DNA of 36,521 nucleotides from Pseudorhodobacter antarcticus (GTDB taxonomy: Bacteria > Pseudomonadota > Alphaproteobacteria > Rhodobacterales > Rhodobacteraceae), in the NCBI RefSeq assembly GCF_900110135.1, contig NZ_FOCO01000032.1:1-36521 (forward strand), given 5' to 3'. The notes under the pieces were generated by a model. It did no database searches and was not told the DNA's origin. It saw only the letters and a list, made by a program, of their open reading frames with translations. This document shows, one piece after another, positions 7,770-17,600 of this stretch. Each line of letters opens with the position of its first letter. The first letter of the stretch is position 1. Made by a program: the position numbers and the translations under genes.

Positions 7770-8315
7770 ATGACCAAGTTGACCGAAACCCAGACCATCA
7801 TCCTCAGCGCCGGGGCCCAGCGCCCTGACAACATCGCCCTTCCGTTGCCGAAGGGACTGGCGGGGGCTGCGGCGAAGATGGCCGTCAACCGGATGATCGC
7901 GCTCGGCTGGCTGCAGGAAGTCGACGCCAACCTGCGGCGCAAAGAACCCCTCTGGCGTGAGACCGGCGATGGCCATGGCACAACGCTGGTGGTCACCGAC
8001 GCCGGTCTGCTGGCCATCGGGTTCGAGCCGGTGAAAGCCAAGATGATGTCATCCACCCGAGCAATCGTGCAGGCCCAGCCTGTGGCAAAGCCGCCGACCC
8101 CGCGCGCGGGTACGAAGCAGGCGCTGTTGATCACGATGCTGCGGCAGTCTGACGGCGCTTCGATGCAAGAGATCGTTGAGGCAACTCAATGGTTGGCGCA
8201 TACTGCGAGAGGTGCAATTTCGGGGGTGCTGAAGAAGAAGCTTGGCTTCGTTGTGACGGCTGAACGGATCGAAGGACGCGGCACCGTGTACCGGATCGAG
8301 GGCCCCGTGTCTTGA
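7770..8315 (+). CDS. DUF3489 domain protein
   Basis: A 181-residue protein whose C-terminal half (about 113-178) is a DUF3489 winged-helix-like domain: TKQALLITMLRQSDGASMQ, then EIVEATQWLAHTARGAISGV and LKKKLGFVVTAERIEGRGTVYRI. The N-terminal half looks like a second small helical/winged module (LTETQTIILSAGAQRPDN, MAVNRMIALGWLQEV). DNA binding is inferred from the fold; the target is unknown. ATG at 7770 follows AGGGGA at 7759-7764. It ends 7 bp from the convergent DUF1989 gene. Confidence 0.85.
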   Translation: MTKLTETQTIILSAGAQRPDNIALPLPKGLAGAAAKMAVNRMIALGWLQEVDANLRRKEPLWRETGDGHGTTLVVTDAGLLAIGFEPVKAKMMSSTRAIVQAQPVAKPPTPRAGTKQALLITMLRQSDGASMQEIVEATQWLAHTARGAISGVLKKKLGFVVTAERIEGRGTVYRIEGPVS

Positions 8316-8322
8316 AGGTGCG

Positions 8323-8925
8323 TCAGTCCAGCAGGCGGTAATGCACTTCGGTTGGCTTGCAGGCCGCACCATTGATCGGGATCATGTCCTGCGGGCAGGT
8401 GGAAATCACCACGATGCAGTCGATGACGGCCCGCAGTACGACATGGTCTCCCGGTTTGGACAGCGGCTCACCCCAGCTGATCTTGCCATCAGGGCCAACC
8501 GGAATGTTCATCCATAAATTCAGCGGGGCAGGGCAATCGGCCGCCCGCAGATGAAGCTGGCCAAGGGCCGCGTGCAGGTTGTCGGTGCAATTGTCATGGT
8601 ATTCCGAACAGCCAAGCGACGCATAACGATGTACATCGCAGGCAGCGATCACCGTATCGTGGCGGCCCGGCGACGTGTCTTCTTCCATGATCAGAATCGG
8701 CCGCCGCCGGTTTGTTGTCAGGCCATCACCCTTTGCCGGAAAGATGCCCTGACGCGTCGCGTGCAGATGTTCCATCGACATGAATTCCGACATGTCATCG
8801 GCATTGAAGCACCACGTATCAACCACCTGCTGACCATGCGTGTTGATGATCTGGATCGCTTGGCCTTTGGCAAGACGTACGGCCCGGCCCCGGCGCGCAG
8901 GCACAACATGAAGGTCAGTCGTCAT
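8323..8925 (-). CDS. DUF1989 / urea carboxylase-associated family protein
   Basis: A 200-residue protein covering the DUF1989 family: VVDTWCFNADDMSEFMSMEH, NRRRPILIMEEDTSPGRHDT, a Cys-rich LGCSEYHDNCTDNL stretch, PLNLWMNIPVGPDG and a final CPQDMIPING. Relatives are encoded beside urea carboxylase or aminomethyltransferase-like genes, and their biochemical role is not settled; the conserved Cys/His/Asp suggest a metal-dependent enzyme. Here it stands alone. A good Shine-Dalgarno (AGAGG) lies 8 bases before the ATG at 8925, and a 16-bp palindrome lies just upstream. Confidence 0.85.
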   Translation of the reverse strand: MTTDLHVVPARRGRAVRLAKGQAIQIINTHGQQVVDTWCFNADDMSEFMSMEHLHATRQGIFPAKGDGLTTNRRRPILIMEEDTSPGRHDTVIAACDVHRYASLGCSEYHDNCTDNLHAALGQLHLRAADCPAPLNLWMNIPVGPDGKISWGEPLSKPGDHVVLRAVIDCIVVISTCPQDMIPINGAACKPTEVHYRLLD

Positions 8926-8940
8926 CTATCGTTTCCTCTG

Positions 8941-8956
8941 CCAACAGCGCTGTTGG
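8941..8956. promoter_or_regulatory. perfect 16-bp palindrome, candidate operator of the DUF1989 gene
   Basis: CCAACAGCGCTGTTGG is its own reverse complement and ends 15 bp before the ATG at 8925. On the minus strand TTGGCC and TCTTAT, 17 bp apart, lie immediately upstream and could be -35/-10 elements, which would place the palindrome near the start of transcription. This fits a dimeric repressor site; the protein that binds it is unknown. Confidence 0.45.
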
Positions 8957-9060
8957 ATAAGATTGCTGGATATACCAAAGGCCAAATAGCGCAGCTTCAG
9001 TTTTGTTGACCAAATGGGCAGGGTCAAGCCATATCGGGGGCCGCCAATTGGGGCCGGAGC

Positions 9061-9189
9061 TCATCCCACCATGGTTGCAATGCCAAAGACCAGGTTCTGC
9101 GGCAAAATCTTCAGCTTTCGAATCCCGGTGATAGGGTTATCAATGGCTTGAATGCCGCTCCTGGCCTTTGGAATCCGGATGCCTGACAT
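9061..9189 (-). CDS. possible small basic ORF, doubtful
   Basis: A 42-codon frame from ATG at 9189 to TGA at 9061, reading MSGIRIPKARSGIQAI... and ending LVFGIATMVG. The composition (spread of Ile, Lys, Pro, Asn) is more protein-like than a typical random frame in this GC-rich DNA. There is no clear ribosome binding site, and it is divergent from the helicase with start codons touching. It could be a fragment of a lost gene or chance. Confidence 0.2.
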   Translation of the reverse strand: MSGIRIPKARSGIQAIDNPITGIRKLKILPQNLVFGIATMVG

Positions 9190-12100
9190 TTGACCTTTGA
9201 TCCCGCCTATTTTTTGTCGCGCTGTGTTTCCATCGATCTGGAGGTTGATCCGAGGTCTGCACGGCTGTTTGCCTTTGCGGCGGTGCGGGGTGAGGCGGCG
9301 CTGGTTCACAAAGGTGCCGCACTCGACCCTGCATTGGGCCGGCTGGAGGTGTTCTGCGATGGGGCTGCACATCTGGTCGGGCACAACATCCTGCGCCATG
9401 ACCTGCCGCATCTGGTAGCGAACCGGGCGCGCCTAGCGGGCTTGGGGGCAGCGCCGATTGATACGCTGTGGTTGAACCCTTTGGCCTTTCCGCGCAATCC
9501 TTACCACTACTTGGTCAAGCATTATCAGGATGGGCGGCTGCAGGTCGGGCATGTGAATGACCCCGAACAGGATGCGCGGCTGGCGCTGCAGGTGCTGGCG
9601 GATCAGATCGCTGCGTTTACCCGGCTGGGCCAAGAGGCACCGGATGCGCTGCTGGCCTATCACCATCTGACGACGCGGGGCGAAGCCTCGGCCGGGTTCG
9701 ACGCGCTGTTCCAATTCCTGCGTGGTCCCGCCCCAAATGAAGCCGCCGCCCATGCCGCCATCCGCCGCCTGCTTGAGGGGCGCGCCTGCAATCATCGGCT
9801 GGACCAGACGCTGGGCCGCCTTTCGGACCCGCGCAACGGCTGGCCGATGGCCTATGCACTTTCGTGGATATCGGTCGCGGGCGGGGATTCGGTCATGCCG
9901 CCCTGGGTGCGGCTGCAGTTCCCGCAGGCCGGTCGGATCGTGCGGCATCTGCGCGACACCAATTGCGGCGACCCCGACTGCGGTTGGTGCGCCGAAAAGA
10001 ATAACCCCAACGCCGCCCTAGAACGTTGGTTCGGCTTTCCGTCCTTCCGTCCGCAGCCCGTCGATGACATGGGCCGCCCCTTGCAGGAGCGCATCGTGGC
10101 CGAGGCGATGGCGGGCAAGTCGGTGCTGGGCATCCTGCCCACCGGCACGGGAAAATCGGTCTGCTACCAGATCCCGGCCCTGTCGCGGTTCGACAGGACC
10201 GGGGCGCTGACGGTGGTCATCTCGCCGCTGGTCGCCCTGATGGCCGATCAGGTGCAAGGGCTGGCGCGAGCGGGGATTTCGACGGCGGTCACCGTGAACG
10301 GGATGCTGTCGCTGCCCGAACGGTATGATGCGCTGGAAAAGGTGCGGATGGGCGATGCGGCGATGCTGCTGATCTCGCCCGAACAATTGCGCTCGCCGTC
10401 GATCCGCACGGTCCTGCAACAGCGCGAGGTCGGACTTTGGGTGCTGGACGAGGCGCATTGCATCAGCAAATGGGGCCATGATTTCCGGCCCGACTACCGA
10501 TATATCAGCCGCTTCATCAAAGAGTTCTCGGGTGACAGCCCAGCGCCCGTGCTGTGCCTGACCGCCACCGCCAAGCCCGAGGTGGTTCGCGACATCCGCG
10601 ATCATTTCCAGACCCGCCTTGGCGTCGATCTGATGCTGCTGGATGGCGGCGCTGTCCGCACCAACCTGTCCTTCGCCGTTTTGCCCACGCAAAAGGCGAC
10701 AAAGCTGACCGATATCCTGTCCGCGATCGAGGCGAACCTGCCGCCCGAAGGGGCATCAGGCGCAGTGGTCTATTGCGCGACGCGCAGTGCTACGGAAAAG
10801 GTGGCGGGGTTTCTGAAGGGGCAGGGGCTGGCGGCGGATTTCTTTCACGCAGGCCTGCCGCCTGACCGCAAGCGCGATGTGCAAGAGGCCTTCCGCACCG
10901 GCCAGTTGCGGGTGATCGCCGCGACGAATGCCTTTGGCATGGGCATCGACAAGCCCGACATCCGCCTGGTGGTGCATGGTGACATCCCGGGGTCGCTGGA
11001 AAACTACCTGCAAGAGGCAGGCCGCGCGGGTCGGGATCGTGACCCCGCCAGTTGCGTGCTGCTGTTCAGCCCCGAGGATGTGGAGCGGCAGTTCTCGCTT
11101 TCGGCGCGATCCCGTCTTGCCCGGCACGAAATCGGTGCGATCCTCAAGGCGCTGCGACGGATGGAAAAGCACAAATCCGGCGAGGTGGTCGCTACGCCGG
11201 GCGAGATCGTGCGCGAGGAGAAGGATCAGGAGTTTGAGCGCGACAAGACCACCGACGACACCCGTGTTAAAACTGCCGTGGCTTGGCTGGAGGAGGCGAC
11301 GCTGCTTGCCCGCGAGGAAAACCGGGTGCAGGTGTTCCCGTCGTCGCTGCGCATCCGGTCGGTGGATGAGGCGGCAACGATCATTGCCAAGGCGCAGATC
11401 ACCGGGGTGCGGCGCACCCAACTGATGGACCTTGTGCGCCATGTGATGAACGCGCCCGCCGATGCTGGGGTGTCCACCGATGATCTGACCGGCGCCTGCG
11501 GCCTGTCGGGACGCGACTTGCACCGGGCTTTTGCCGATCTTGAAGTGCTGGGGATCGCCAGCAACGACACCGCCATCACGGTCTATGTGCATCTGGGGGT
11601 CGAGGATGCCTCGACCCGCCGTTTGGATCACGCAGGCCGGATGGAAGCTGATCTGATCGCCTTGCTGCAAGAGGCGGTGCCGGACGCCGAAGGGGCCGAG
11701 GCGCAACCGCTGAACCTGTCTGAGACCTGCCAGTCCTTGCGTGAAGCGGGCCATGTGCAAGTGCGGCCCGATCTGGTGGAAACCATTCTGCGCGGCATGT
11801 CACAGGATGGCCGCGATCAGGACGGAGGGCGCGGGAACCTCACGCTGCGCAAGGTCAGCCGCAACACGATCTTTGTGCGGCTGGAGCGGTCCTGGCCCGT
11901 GGTCGCCCGCTCCGCCGATTTGCGGCGACATGGGGCGCAGGCCCTGCTGGTGCATCTGACGGGCAAGGTCGCCAAGGGTACGCGCGGCAAAGATATCCAG
12001 GTCGAAACCACCCTTGGTGCGATGCTGGATGCGCTGAACGGTGATGCCCTTCTGCGGGCCGAGGTGAAGGATATGATCCGCCTGATGGACCGCGCGCTTT

Positions 12101-14286
12101 TGTGGCTGCACGAACAACAGGTCGCCACTCTGGGTCGTGGCCTGACGGTCTTCCGCCCAGCTATCACCGTGCATCTGAACCCCAAGGGCGGGCCCTTTAC
12201 AGTCCAGCACTTCGCTCCGCTGGAGGAGCACTACGGCGAGACCACGATCCAGACCCATGTCATGGCCGCCTATGCCGAAAAGGGGCTGGCGGCGATGGAT
12301 CAGGCCCAGCGTCTATCGGAAGATTACTTCGTGCTGGACCGTGACGCGTTTCTGCGGCGCTGGCTGCCGGGGCGCGGCACGGAAATCCGGCGGCAGACAA
12401 CCGGCACCTCATGGCGCACGATTGTCGATGCGCTAGAGAACCATGGTCAGGCCGAAATCGTCCGCGACGACCGCGAACAGACCAACGTGCTGGTGCTGGC
12501 GGGGCCGGGGTCGGGCAAGACGCGGGTGCTCGTGCATCGCATCGCTTACCTCATCCGCGTCAAGCGCGAAGACCCCCGCGGCATTCTTGTTCTGACCTAC
12601 AACCGCCATGCCGCTGCCGAAATCCGCGAACGCCTGCGCCGCCTGATCGGGGATGACGCGGCGGGCGTGACCGTCTCGACCTGTCACGCGCTGGCGATGC
12701 GGCTGATGGGGGCGAGCTTTGCAGGTGACCACGAGGGTCCTCGCGACTTTGACGGCATTGTCATGCAGGCGGTTGCCCTGTTGCGCGGCGATGGCCTTGC
12801 CAAGCCCGAGGCAGAGGCGCTGCGCGAGACTTTGATCCAAGGCTATCGCTGGCTGCTGGTTGACGAATATCAGGACATCGGCCCCGAGGAATACGCCCTG
12901 ATCGGCGCAGTGGCAGGCCGGTCGCTGGAAGACGATCTGCGCATCAGCCTCTTTGCCGTGGGCGATGATGACCAGAACATCTATGCCTTCGCCGGGGCCA
13001 GTATCAACTTTATCCGAAGGTTTGAGGCTGACTATGCCGCCAAACCCGTCTGGCTGACCGAAAACTACCGCTCTACCGCCCATATCATCACGGCGGCCAA
13101 TGCTGTGATTGCCCCGGCGGCCCAGCGCATGAAGGCAGACCACGACATCACGGTGAACCGGGCCCGCGCCAAATCGATGCCGGGGGGCGACTGGGGGGCA
13201 CTCGACCCTGTGGCGCAAGGGCGGGTCAGCCTGCTGGATGCGGGCGGCGATGCTGCCCAAGCGGTGGCTGCGCTGGACGAACTGGTACGCCTGTCCAGGC
13301 AAGACCCGGATTGGTCCTGGCGCCGCTGCGCGGTGATCGCTCGCGACTGGCGGCGGCTGGAACCGGTGCGCGCTTATGCCGAGGCGCTGGGCATTCCCAT
13401 CGACATGGCCAATGAGAAACCGCTTAATCTCTGGCGCTTGCGCGAGATGCAGGGCTTCATCCGCGCCCTCCTTACAGATCGCACCCGGTTGCTGTCGATC
13501 CCCGATCTAGTAGCAATCCTGAACGCACAACCGCAGTCGTGCTGGACCAATTTAATCGGCGAAGGCATCGGCACTCTGGCGCGGGAACTGGTCGAAAAGG
13601 CCGCCCCGGTGCCGGACCTTGTGCAGTGGTTCGGTGAATGGGCGCGGGATGTGCGGGGCGAGCAGCGTGGGCTCCTTCTCATGACCGCCCACCGCGCCAA
13701 GGGGCTGGAGTTCGATCATGTTGCCATCTTGAACGGCGGCTGGGACCGCCCCTCGCGCGGCGAAGACGCCGACGCCCCTCGGCGCCTGTTCTATGTCGCC
13801 ATGACGCGGGCGCGGTCGACCCTGACCATCCTGACCGATGGCCCCCATGCCTTTGTCCAATCCGATGACGCGATCCTGCCCCGCTGCAACACCCCAGACA
13901 CTACCGCCCTGCCGCGCGCCCGCCTACGCTATGTGCCGCCCGATCCAAAGCTGGTTGACCTGTCCTTCGCCGGGCGTCTTAAGCTGGACGATCCTTCGCT
14001 GAAGGCCATCGCCGCCGCCCGCCCCGGCGCCGCCGTTCACCTGACCCGCCACGGTGACCGCTGGCGGATCAACAACGCCCAAGGCCAAACCCTTGCCCGG
14101 CTGTCACGTGCCTTTGCACCGCCCGATGGCACGACCTTCCTGCGCGGCGAGGTCGCAGCCATCCTGAACTGGCGTCGCGAGGATGGGGGCGAGGACTATC
14201 ACCACCTGCTGCGCCGCAATGAGTGGGAAGTGGTCTTGCCGGAACTGGTGTTTGAAGCAGACGGGGGAGCGATCATAGCGAAGTAG
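9190..14286 (+). CDS. exonuclease-RecQ-UvrD triple-fusion helicase
   Basis: A 1698-residue protein with three catalytic modules. (1) Residues about 10-150 form a DEDDh-type 3'-5' exonuclease: SIDLE, GHNILRHD and HVNDPEQDA supply the acidic residues and His. (2) About 290-640 is a RecQ-type SF2 helicase: PTGTGKS at about 315-321, DEAHCISKWGHDFRPDY at about 420, LTATAK, and ATNAFGMGIDKPDI with QEAGRAGRDRD. A winged-helix-like linker follows. (3) About 1095-1560 is a UvrD/Rep SF1 helicase: AGPGSGKT near 1104-1111, DEYQD at about 1224, GDDDQNIYAF, TENYRS, TAHRAKGLEFD and FYVAMTRAR at about 1534. All motifs look intact. TTG at 9190 is the only start allowed by an upstream TGA (9184-9186) that keeps the exonuclease SIDLE motif. 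It likely remodels and trims branched or invading DNA; a defence role is inferred from neighbours only. Confidence 0.9.
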   Translation: MTFDPAYFLSRCVSIDLEVDPRSARLFAFAAVRGEAALVHKGAALDPALGRLEVFCDGAAHLVGHNILRHDLPHLVANRARLAGLGAAPIDTLWLNPLAFPRNPYHYLVKHYQDGRLQVGHVNDPEQDARLALQVLADQIAAFTRLGQEAPDALLAYHHLTTRGEASAGFDALFQFLRGPAPNEAAAHAAIRRLLEGRACNHRLDQTLGRLSDPRNGWPMAYALSWISVAGGDSVMPPWVRLQFPQAGRIVRHLRDTNCGDPDCGWCAEKNNPNAALERWFGFPSFRPQPVDDMGRPLQERIVAEAMAGKSVLGILPTGTGKSVCYQIPALSRFDRTGALTVVISPLVALMADQVQGLARAGISTAVTVNGMLSLPERYDALEKVRMGDAAMLLISPEQLRSPSIRTVLQQREVGLWVLDEAHCISKWGHDFRPDYRYISRFIKEFSGDSPAPVLCLTATAKPEVVRDIRDHFQTRLGVDLMLLDGGAVRTNLSFAVLPTQKATKLTDILSAIEANLPPEGASGAVVYCATRSATEKVAGFLKGQGLAADFFHAGLPPDRKRDVQEAFRTGQLRVIAATNAFGMGIDKPDIRLVVHGDIPGSLENYLQEAGRAGRDRDPASCVLLFSPEDVERQFSLSARSRLARHEIGAILKALRRMEKHKSGEVVATPGEIVREEKDQEFERDKTTDDTRVKTAVAWLEEATLLAREENRVQVFPSSLRIRSVDEAATIIAKAQITGVRRTQLMDLVRHVMNAPADAGVSTDDLTGACGLSGRDLHRAFADLEVLGIASNDTAITVYVHLGVEDASTRRLDHAGRMEADLIALLQEAVPDAEGAEAQPLNLSETCQSLREAGHVQVRPDLVETILRGMSQDGRDQDGGRGNLTLRKVSRNTIFVRLERSWPVVARSADLRRHGAQALLVHLTGKVAKGTRGKDIQVETTLGAMLDALNGDALLRAEVKDMIRLMDRALLWLHEQQVATLGRGLTVFRPAITVHLNPKGGPFTVQHFAPLEEHYGETTIQTHVMAAYAEKGLAAMDQAQRLSEDYFVLDRDAFLRRWLPGRGTEIRRQTTGTSWRTIVDALENHGQAEIVRDDREQTNVLVLAGPGSGKTRVLVHRIAYLIRVKREDPRGILVLTYNRHAAAEIRERLRRLIGDDAAGVTVSTCHALAMRLMGASFAGDHEGPRDFDGIVMQAVALLRGDGLAKPEAEALRETLIQGYRWLLVDEYQDIGPEEYALIGAVAGRSLEDDLRISLFAVGDDDQNIYAFAGASINFIRRFEADYAAKPVWLTENYRSTAHIITAANAVIAPAAQRMKADHDITVNRARAKSMPGGDWGALDPVAQGRVSLLDAGGDAAQAVAALDELVRLSRQDPDWSWRRCAVIARDWRRLEPVRAYAEALGIPIDMANEKPLNLWRLREMQGFIRALLTDRTRLLSIPDLVAILNAQPQSCWTNLIGEGIGTLARELVEKAAPVPDLVQWFGEWARDVRGEQRGLLLMTAHRAKGLEFDHVAILNGGWDRPSRGEDADAPRRLFYVAMTRARSTLTILTDGPHAFVQSDDAILPRCNTPDTTALPRARLRYVPPDPKLVDLSFAGRLKLDDPSLKAIAAARPGAAVHLTRHGDRWRINNAQGQTLARLSRAFAPPDGTTFLRGEVAAILNWRREDGGEDYHHLLRRNEWEVVLPELVFEADGGAIIAK

Positions 14287-14619
14287 GATGATGGATGAAC
14301 TCCGTATTCAAACGCATCATTGGCCGGATTTCGTGGCGTGATCGAGCTGGCTTCCGCTGGCTGGCTTCCAACGCGCTGGCTTCCTCAGGTGGATTCTTGA
14401 CAAAAATAGTAAAATCCACCCCGCAATGAAGAGAATGCGTTGTAAGCGTTTGTAACAAAATGATTTATTTTAACTTCATCGTTTAGGTGGATTCCGCCTG
14501 GATTCACCGGCGAAAGTGCCTGTCGCTAGCGAAATGCCGCGCTGGGCCCCCCCGCATACATTCAGGGCCGGGGAGGAACCATGCCGTGGGGGGAGGGATG
14601 AAGCTGGGTATGCCGCTAG
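14287..14619. repeat. gene-free convergent gap with short repeats
   Basis: This gap lies between the stops of the helicase (plus) and Res (minus). It holds three copies of GCTGGCTTCC at 14346-14355, 14360-14369 and 14375-14384. An inverted pair GGTGGATT (14388-14395) / AATCCACC (14413-14420) follows, and a further direct copy of GGTGGATTC begins at 14486. The middle is AT-rich, unlike both flanks. Open frames here have no family resemblance. It may be a recombination scar or the terminator region for both transcripts. Confidence 0.5.
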
Positions 14620-17600
14620 TCAGGAGAGTGCTTTGGTCAGCAGCTTGCCAAGGTATGCCGGTCCACCGTCATCCATGAACAGAACATTCCGATCCTCCAG
14701 GTCTGATTTAGAGGTCGTCCCCATGACATTGAGCAAGTCATTGAACGTCGTGACAGATAGGATGAAGGAGCTGAGGCTGATCATTCCATCACCCAGCTGT
14801 TTCTCGATCTGCTTGATTTCCTGATACAAGCCGAACTTCGGGTCCGAGATGTTCAGGTTTCTGATGCCCTTCGGATCGATGAATGACAGCCACTGCTTGC
14901 CGGTTTTGTCGTCGACCAGCCACAGCAGGAAGTCAGGATAAAAATTGCCTGCCAGAGCGAAACCGAGACCCTTGGCGCGATTGTCAGCATTGCGCAGCAG
15001 GTAGAGGCTGAAACCTCGCAGCTTCTCCTTCCCTAAAGTGGAGTCGTAAAACGCCATTACGTCCTCGACAAACTGCACCTCGCTTGGCTCCCCAAGCGCC
15101 AGTGGCCGCATTTTCAGTGGGACGACCGCATCCTTGATGGGAGAGAGCAGGGGGTAATAAAGGTGCTGGCCAAAGCTGATCGCCACCATGTTAGGTGCGC
15201 CCCACTTGCTGGCCTCGCCGAGTTTTCCGGACGCGACGAGTGCGGAAAGGGCCTCGAGTTTCGCTTTGTACTCGAGGCCGACATCAGTGTTTTCGATCTC
15301 GAACTGGTACAGTTTGATGATCGAACCCGAGTCCTCCGTTACCGGTGCAACATCGTAGAATTTGCCCTCATAGGCCGCCTTCAGCCCTTGATAGAACCGG
15401 TCGGTATAGTCGGTGAGCAGCTGAAGCATGATTTCCTGCTGACGCAGCACATCTGAAAAGCCAGTCACTTCCAGTTCCGCTTGGGAGATCAAAAGGGTGT
15501 ACCAGCTGTCATCACCAAGGCAGAACTGCGAAAGGTGCTCCGGGTCGACCTTCAGATTGCTCCAGCTTTTCAAAAGCTTGTACTCTTGAACAGCGGTGAA
15601 CACCGCATCCCAATCAAAGCAAGCGATTGCCGCCTTGCTCAGTTTGGCGCGATTTCGCTTGTCCGGTGCGCTCGCAGATGCGTTTGCCGTGGTCGTGATC
15701 GCTTCGACCCGAGGATACAGGTCGAGAACGACGTGCGGAGGCTTGATTTTGCCCGCGAATTCGGCCGGGACATCGTAGAGCGTCGGAAAGTGGACGCGCT
15801 TGAAGCCCTTGATCTGATTGTCCTTGTAACCGTCCTTCAGCTTCAGCGTCTTAAGCCGAGTCCCAGAAGGCAGGTTCGTCCTCGTCGGGAAGTCGAGCTG
15901 GATGATCTCGTCGCTCGGCGTGATGCCCTCCTCCTTCAGGTAGTCCTTGAAGGTGGCCATGTAGTTCGCCCGTACACCGAAGATGTTCAGCGTTTCGAGC
16001 CGTTCCATGTGCGTGCCCTTGGGCCGCTCGGCTGGTAGGGACCGCTTCAGGGACATGCCGCGCCCTTTCAGTCGGACGCCGCGGCCGAACAGCTGGATGA
16101 TCTGAGAGCCTTCGCCTTGCCCCATGTTGAGCAGGCCCATCGTCGACACCCGCCAGCTTGACCATCCCTCGGTGAATTTTCGCGAGCCGATCAGGACGTT
16201 CAGTTTGCTGTCTTTCTGGTTGATCGTGCCAAACAGGCCGGTCCCGAAATCGTCCGCTTCGGTGTCGAAGTCGCTGCTGTCTTCAGCGTTCTTGAAGAAC
16301 CCGGAATCGTCGCCGATGTTGATAAGGCCGAAGGGATCGAACGATCCGACCCGCAGGGCCAGTTCGCCCTTGCTGTTGCGCAGGTTCACAAGCTTCAGCC
16401 GCTGCCGCGCGTCAGCGTTGAACAGTCGTTTCAGGATATCATCATAGATCGCAGCACCATCGCGCTGCATGAGGGGCATGAAGCGGCCCGCGAAAACGTC
16501 GTTGCCCTTCGGGTCCAGTAGCCGGGCCTTGTCGGCCACAAGGTCGGCGATCCAAGCTGTGGCTTCGTTGGGATGGTTCAGAAACCAGGCGAGGAACTTA
16601 ATAACTTCGAGGATATCGCTATCCTCGCCCGCAACCGTATTGCCCACAAACACCCACAGGGGCTTCTCGATGTTGAATTCCCTGATCTTGTCGCGGTGCG
16701 TGTCCCAGAGCCAGAGCTGCTGATAAAAACTGAGCAGGCAGGCCGTGAAATAAAGGCTGCCATGCCTGTCATAGCCATCGTCGTCCAAGTTCAGGATCAG
16801 GGATTCCTTGCCGTACCCGTCGGCGTAGAAATACTTATAGCTGTAATCGATCAGCACTGCCTTGGCGTAGGCCTCGCGGATGCCGTCGATCCGGGCGCGG
16901 GCGCGATCTTCGGTCGTCAGTTGCAGCTGCGCGCGCTCTGTATCATCCAGCTGCTTCAGCGTCTTTTCGAACAGCCGTTTCGCTTTGGCTTTCAGGATAT
17001 CTTCCTCGGCTTTGGCGACCGTCGCACCTTTGGCCACCGACTGGCTGAAGGTCGCGCTGTATTCGAACGCAAAGCCGCCCTTCACCAGCGCCGCGCGGCG
17101 CGCCATCCACACGCCGCCCGCGCTGCCGGTGCCGCGGTGGCCCTCGTCGACCAGCACAAGGTTGTTGCCCTCGAAGGCGCCGGTTGCGACTGTCTTGTCG
17201 CCCATCTCGTCGGCCAGCTTGGTGACCTCGATCACATCCACCCAGCCCTTGAACAGCGACCCAGTCTGGTTCTTGTCGAAGACATGGGCGTTGAGGCTGG
17301 ACTCGCGGAACTCTTCAAGGTGCTGGCGTGACAGGCCCTCGTTCGGGGTCAGCAGGATGATCCGGTCGGGAAATATGTTGCCATTGCCCGCCTGGAAGTA
17401 GTGCAGGTATTGCAGGATATTCACATGCAACAGCAGGGTCTTGCCGCTTCCGGTCGCGTTCCAGAACGCCAGTTTGTTCAGGTCGTCGGCGGTGTAATCC
17501 TTGAACGCTTCGGCGCCATCCTCCTTCCGATACTGGGTCATCTGGGCGTTCAGCTCGTCCAGCAGCGCCTGCCGCCGGTTGAAATACCAGTCGAGGTAGA

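Noticed and set aside
9190-14286. Other long open frames on both strands inside the helicase gene
   Set aside because: They are shadows of high-GC coding sequence without domain motifs.
14487-14678. 63-codon plus-strand frame downstream of the helicase
   Set aside because: No ribosome binding site, odd composition, and it runs antisense into the end of Res.
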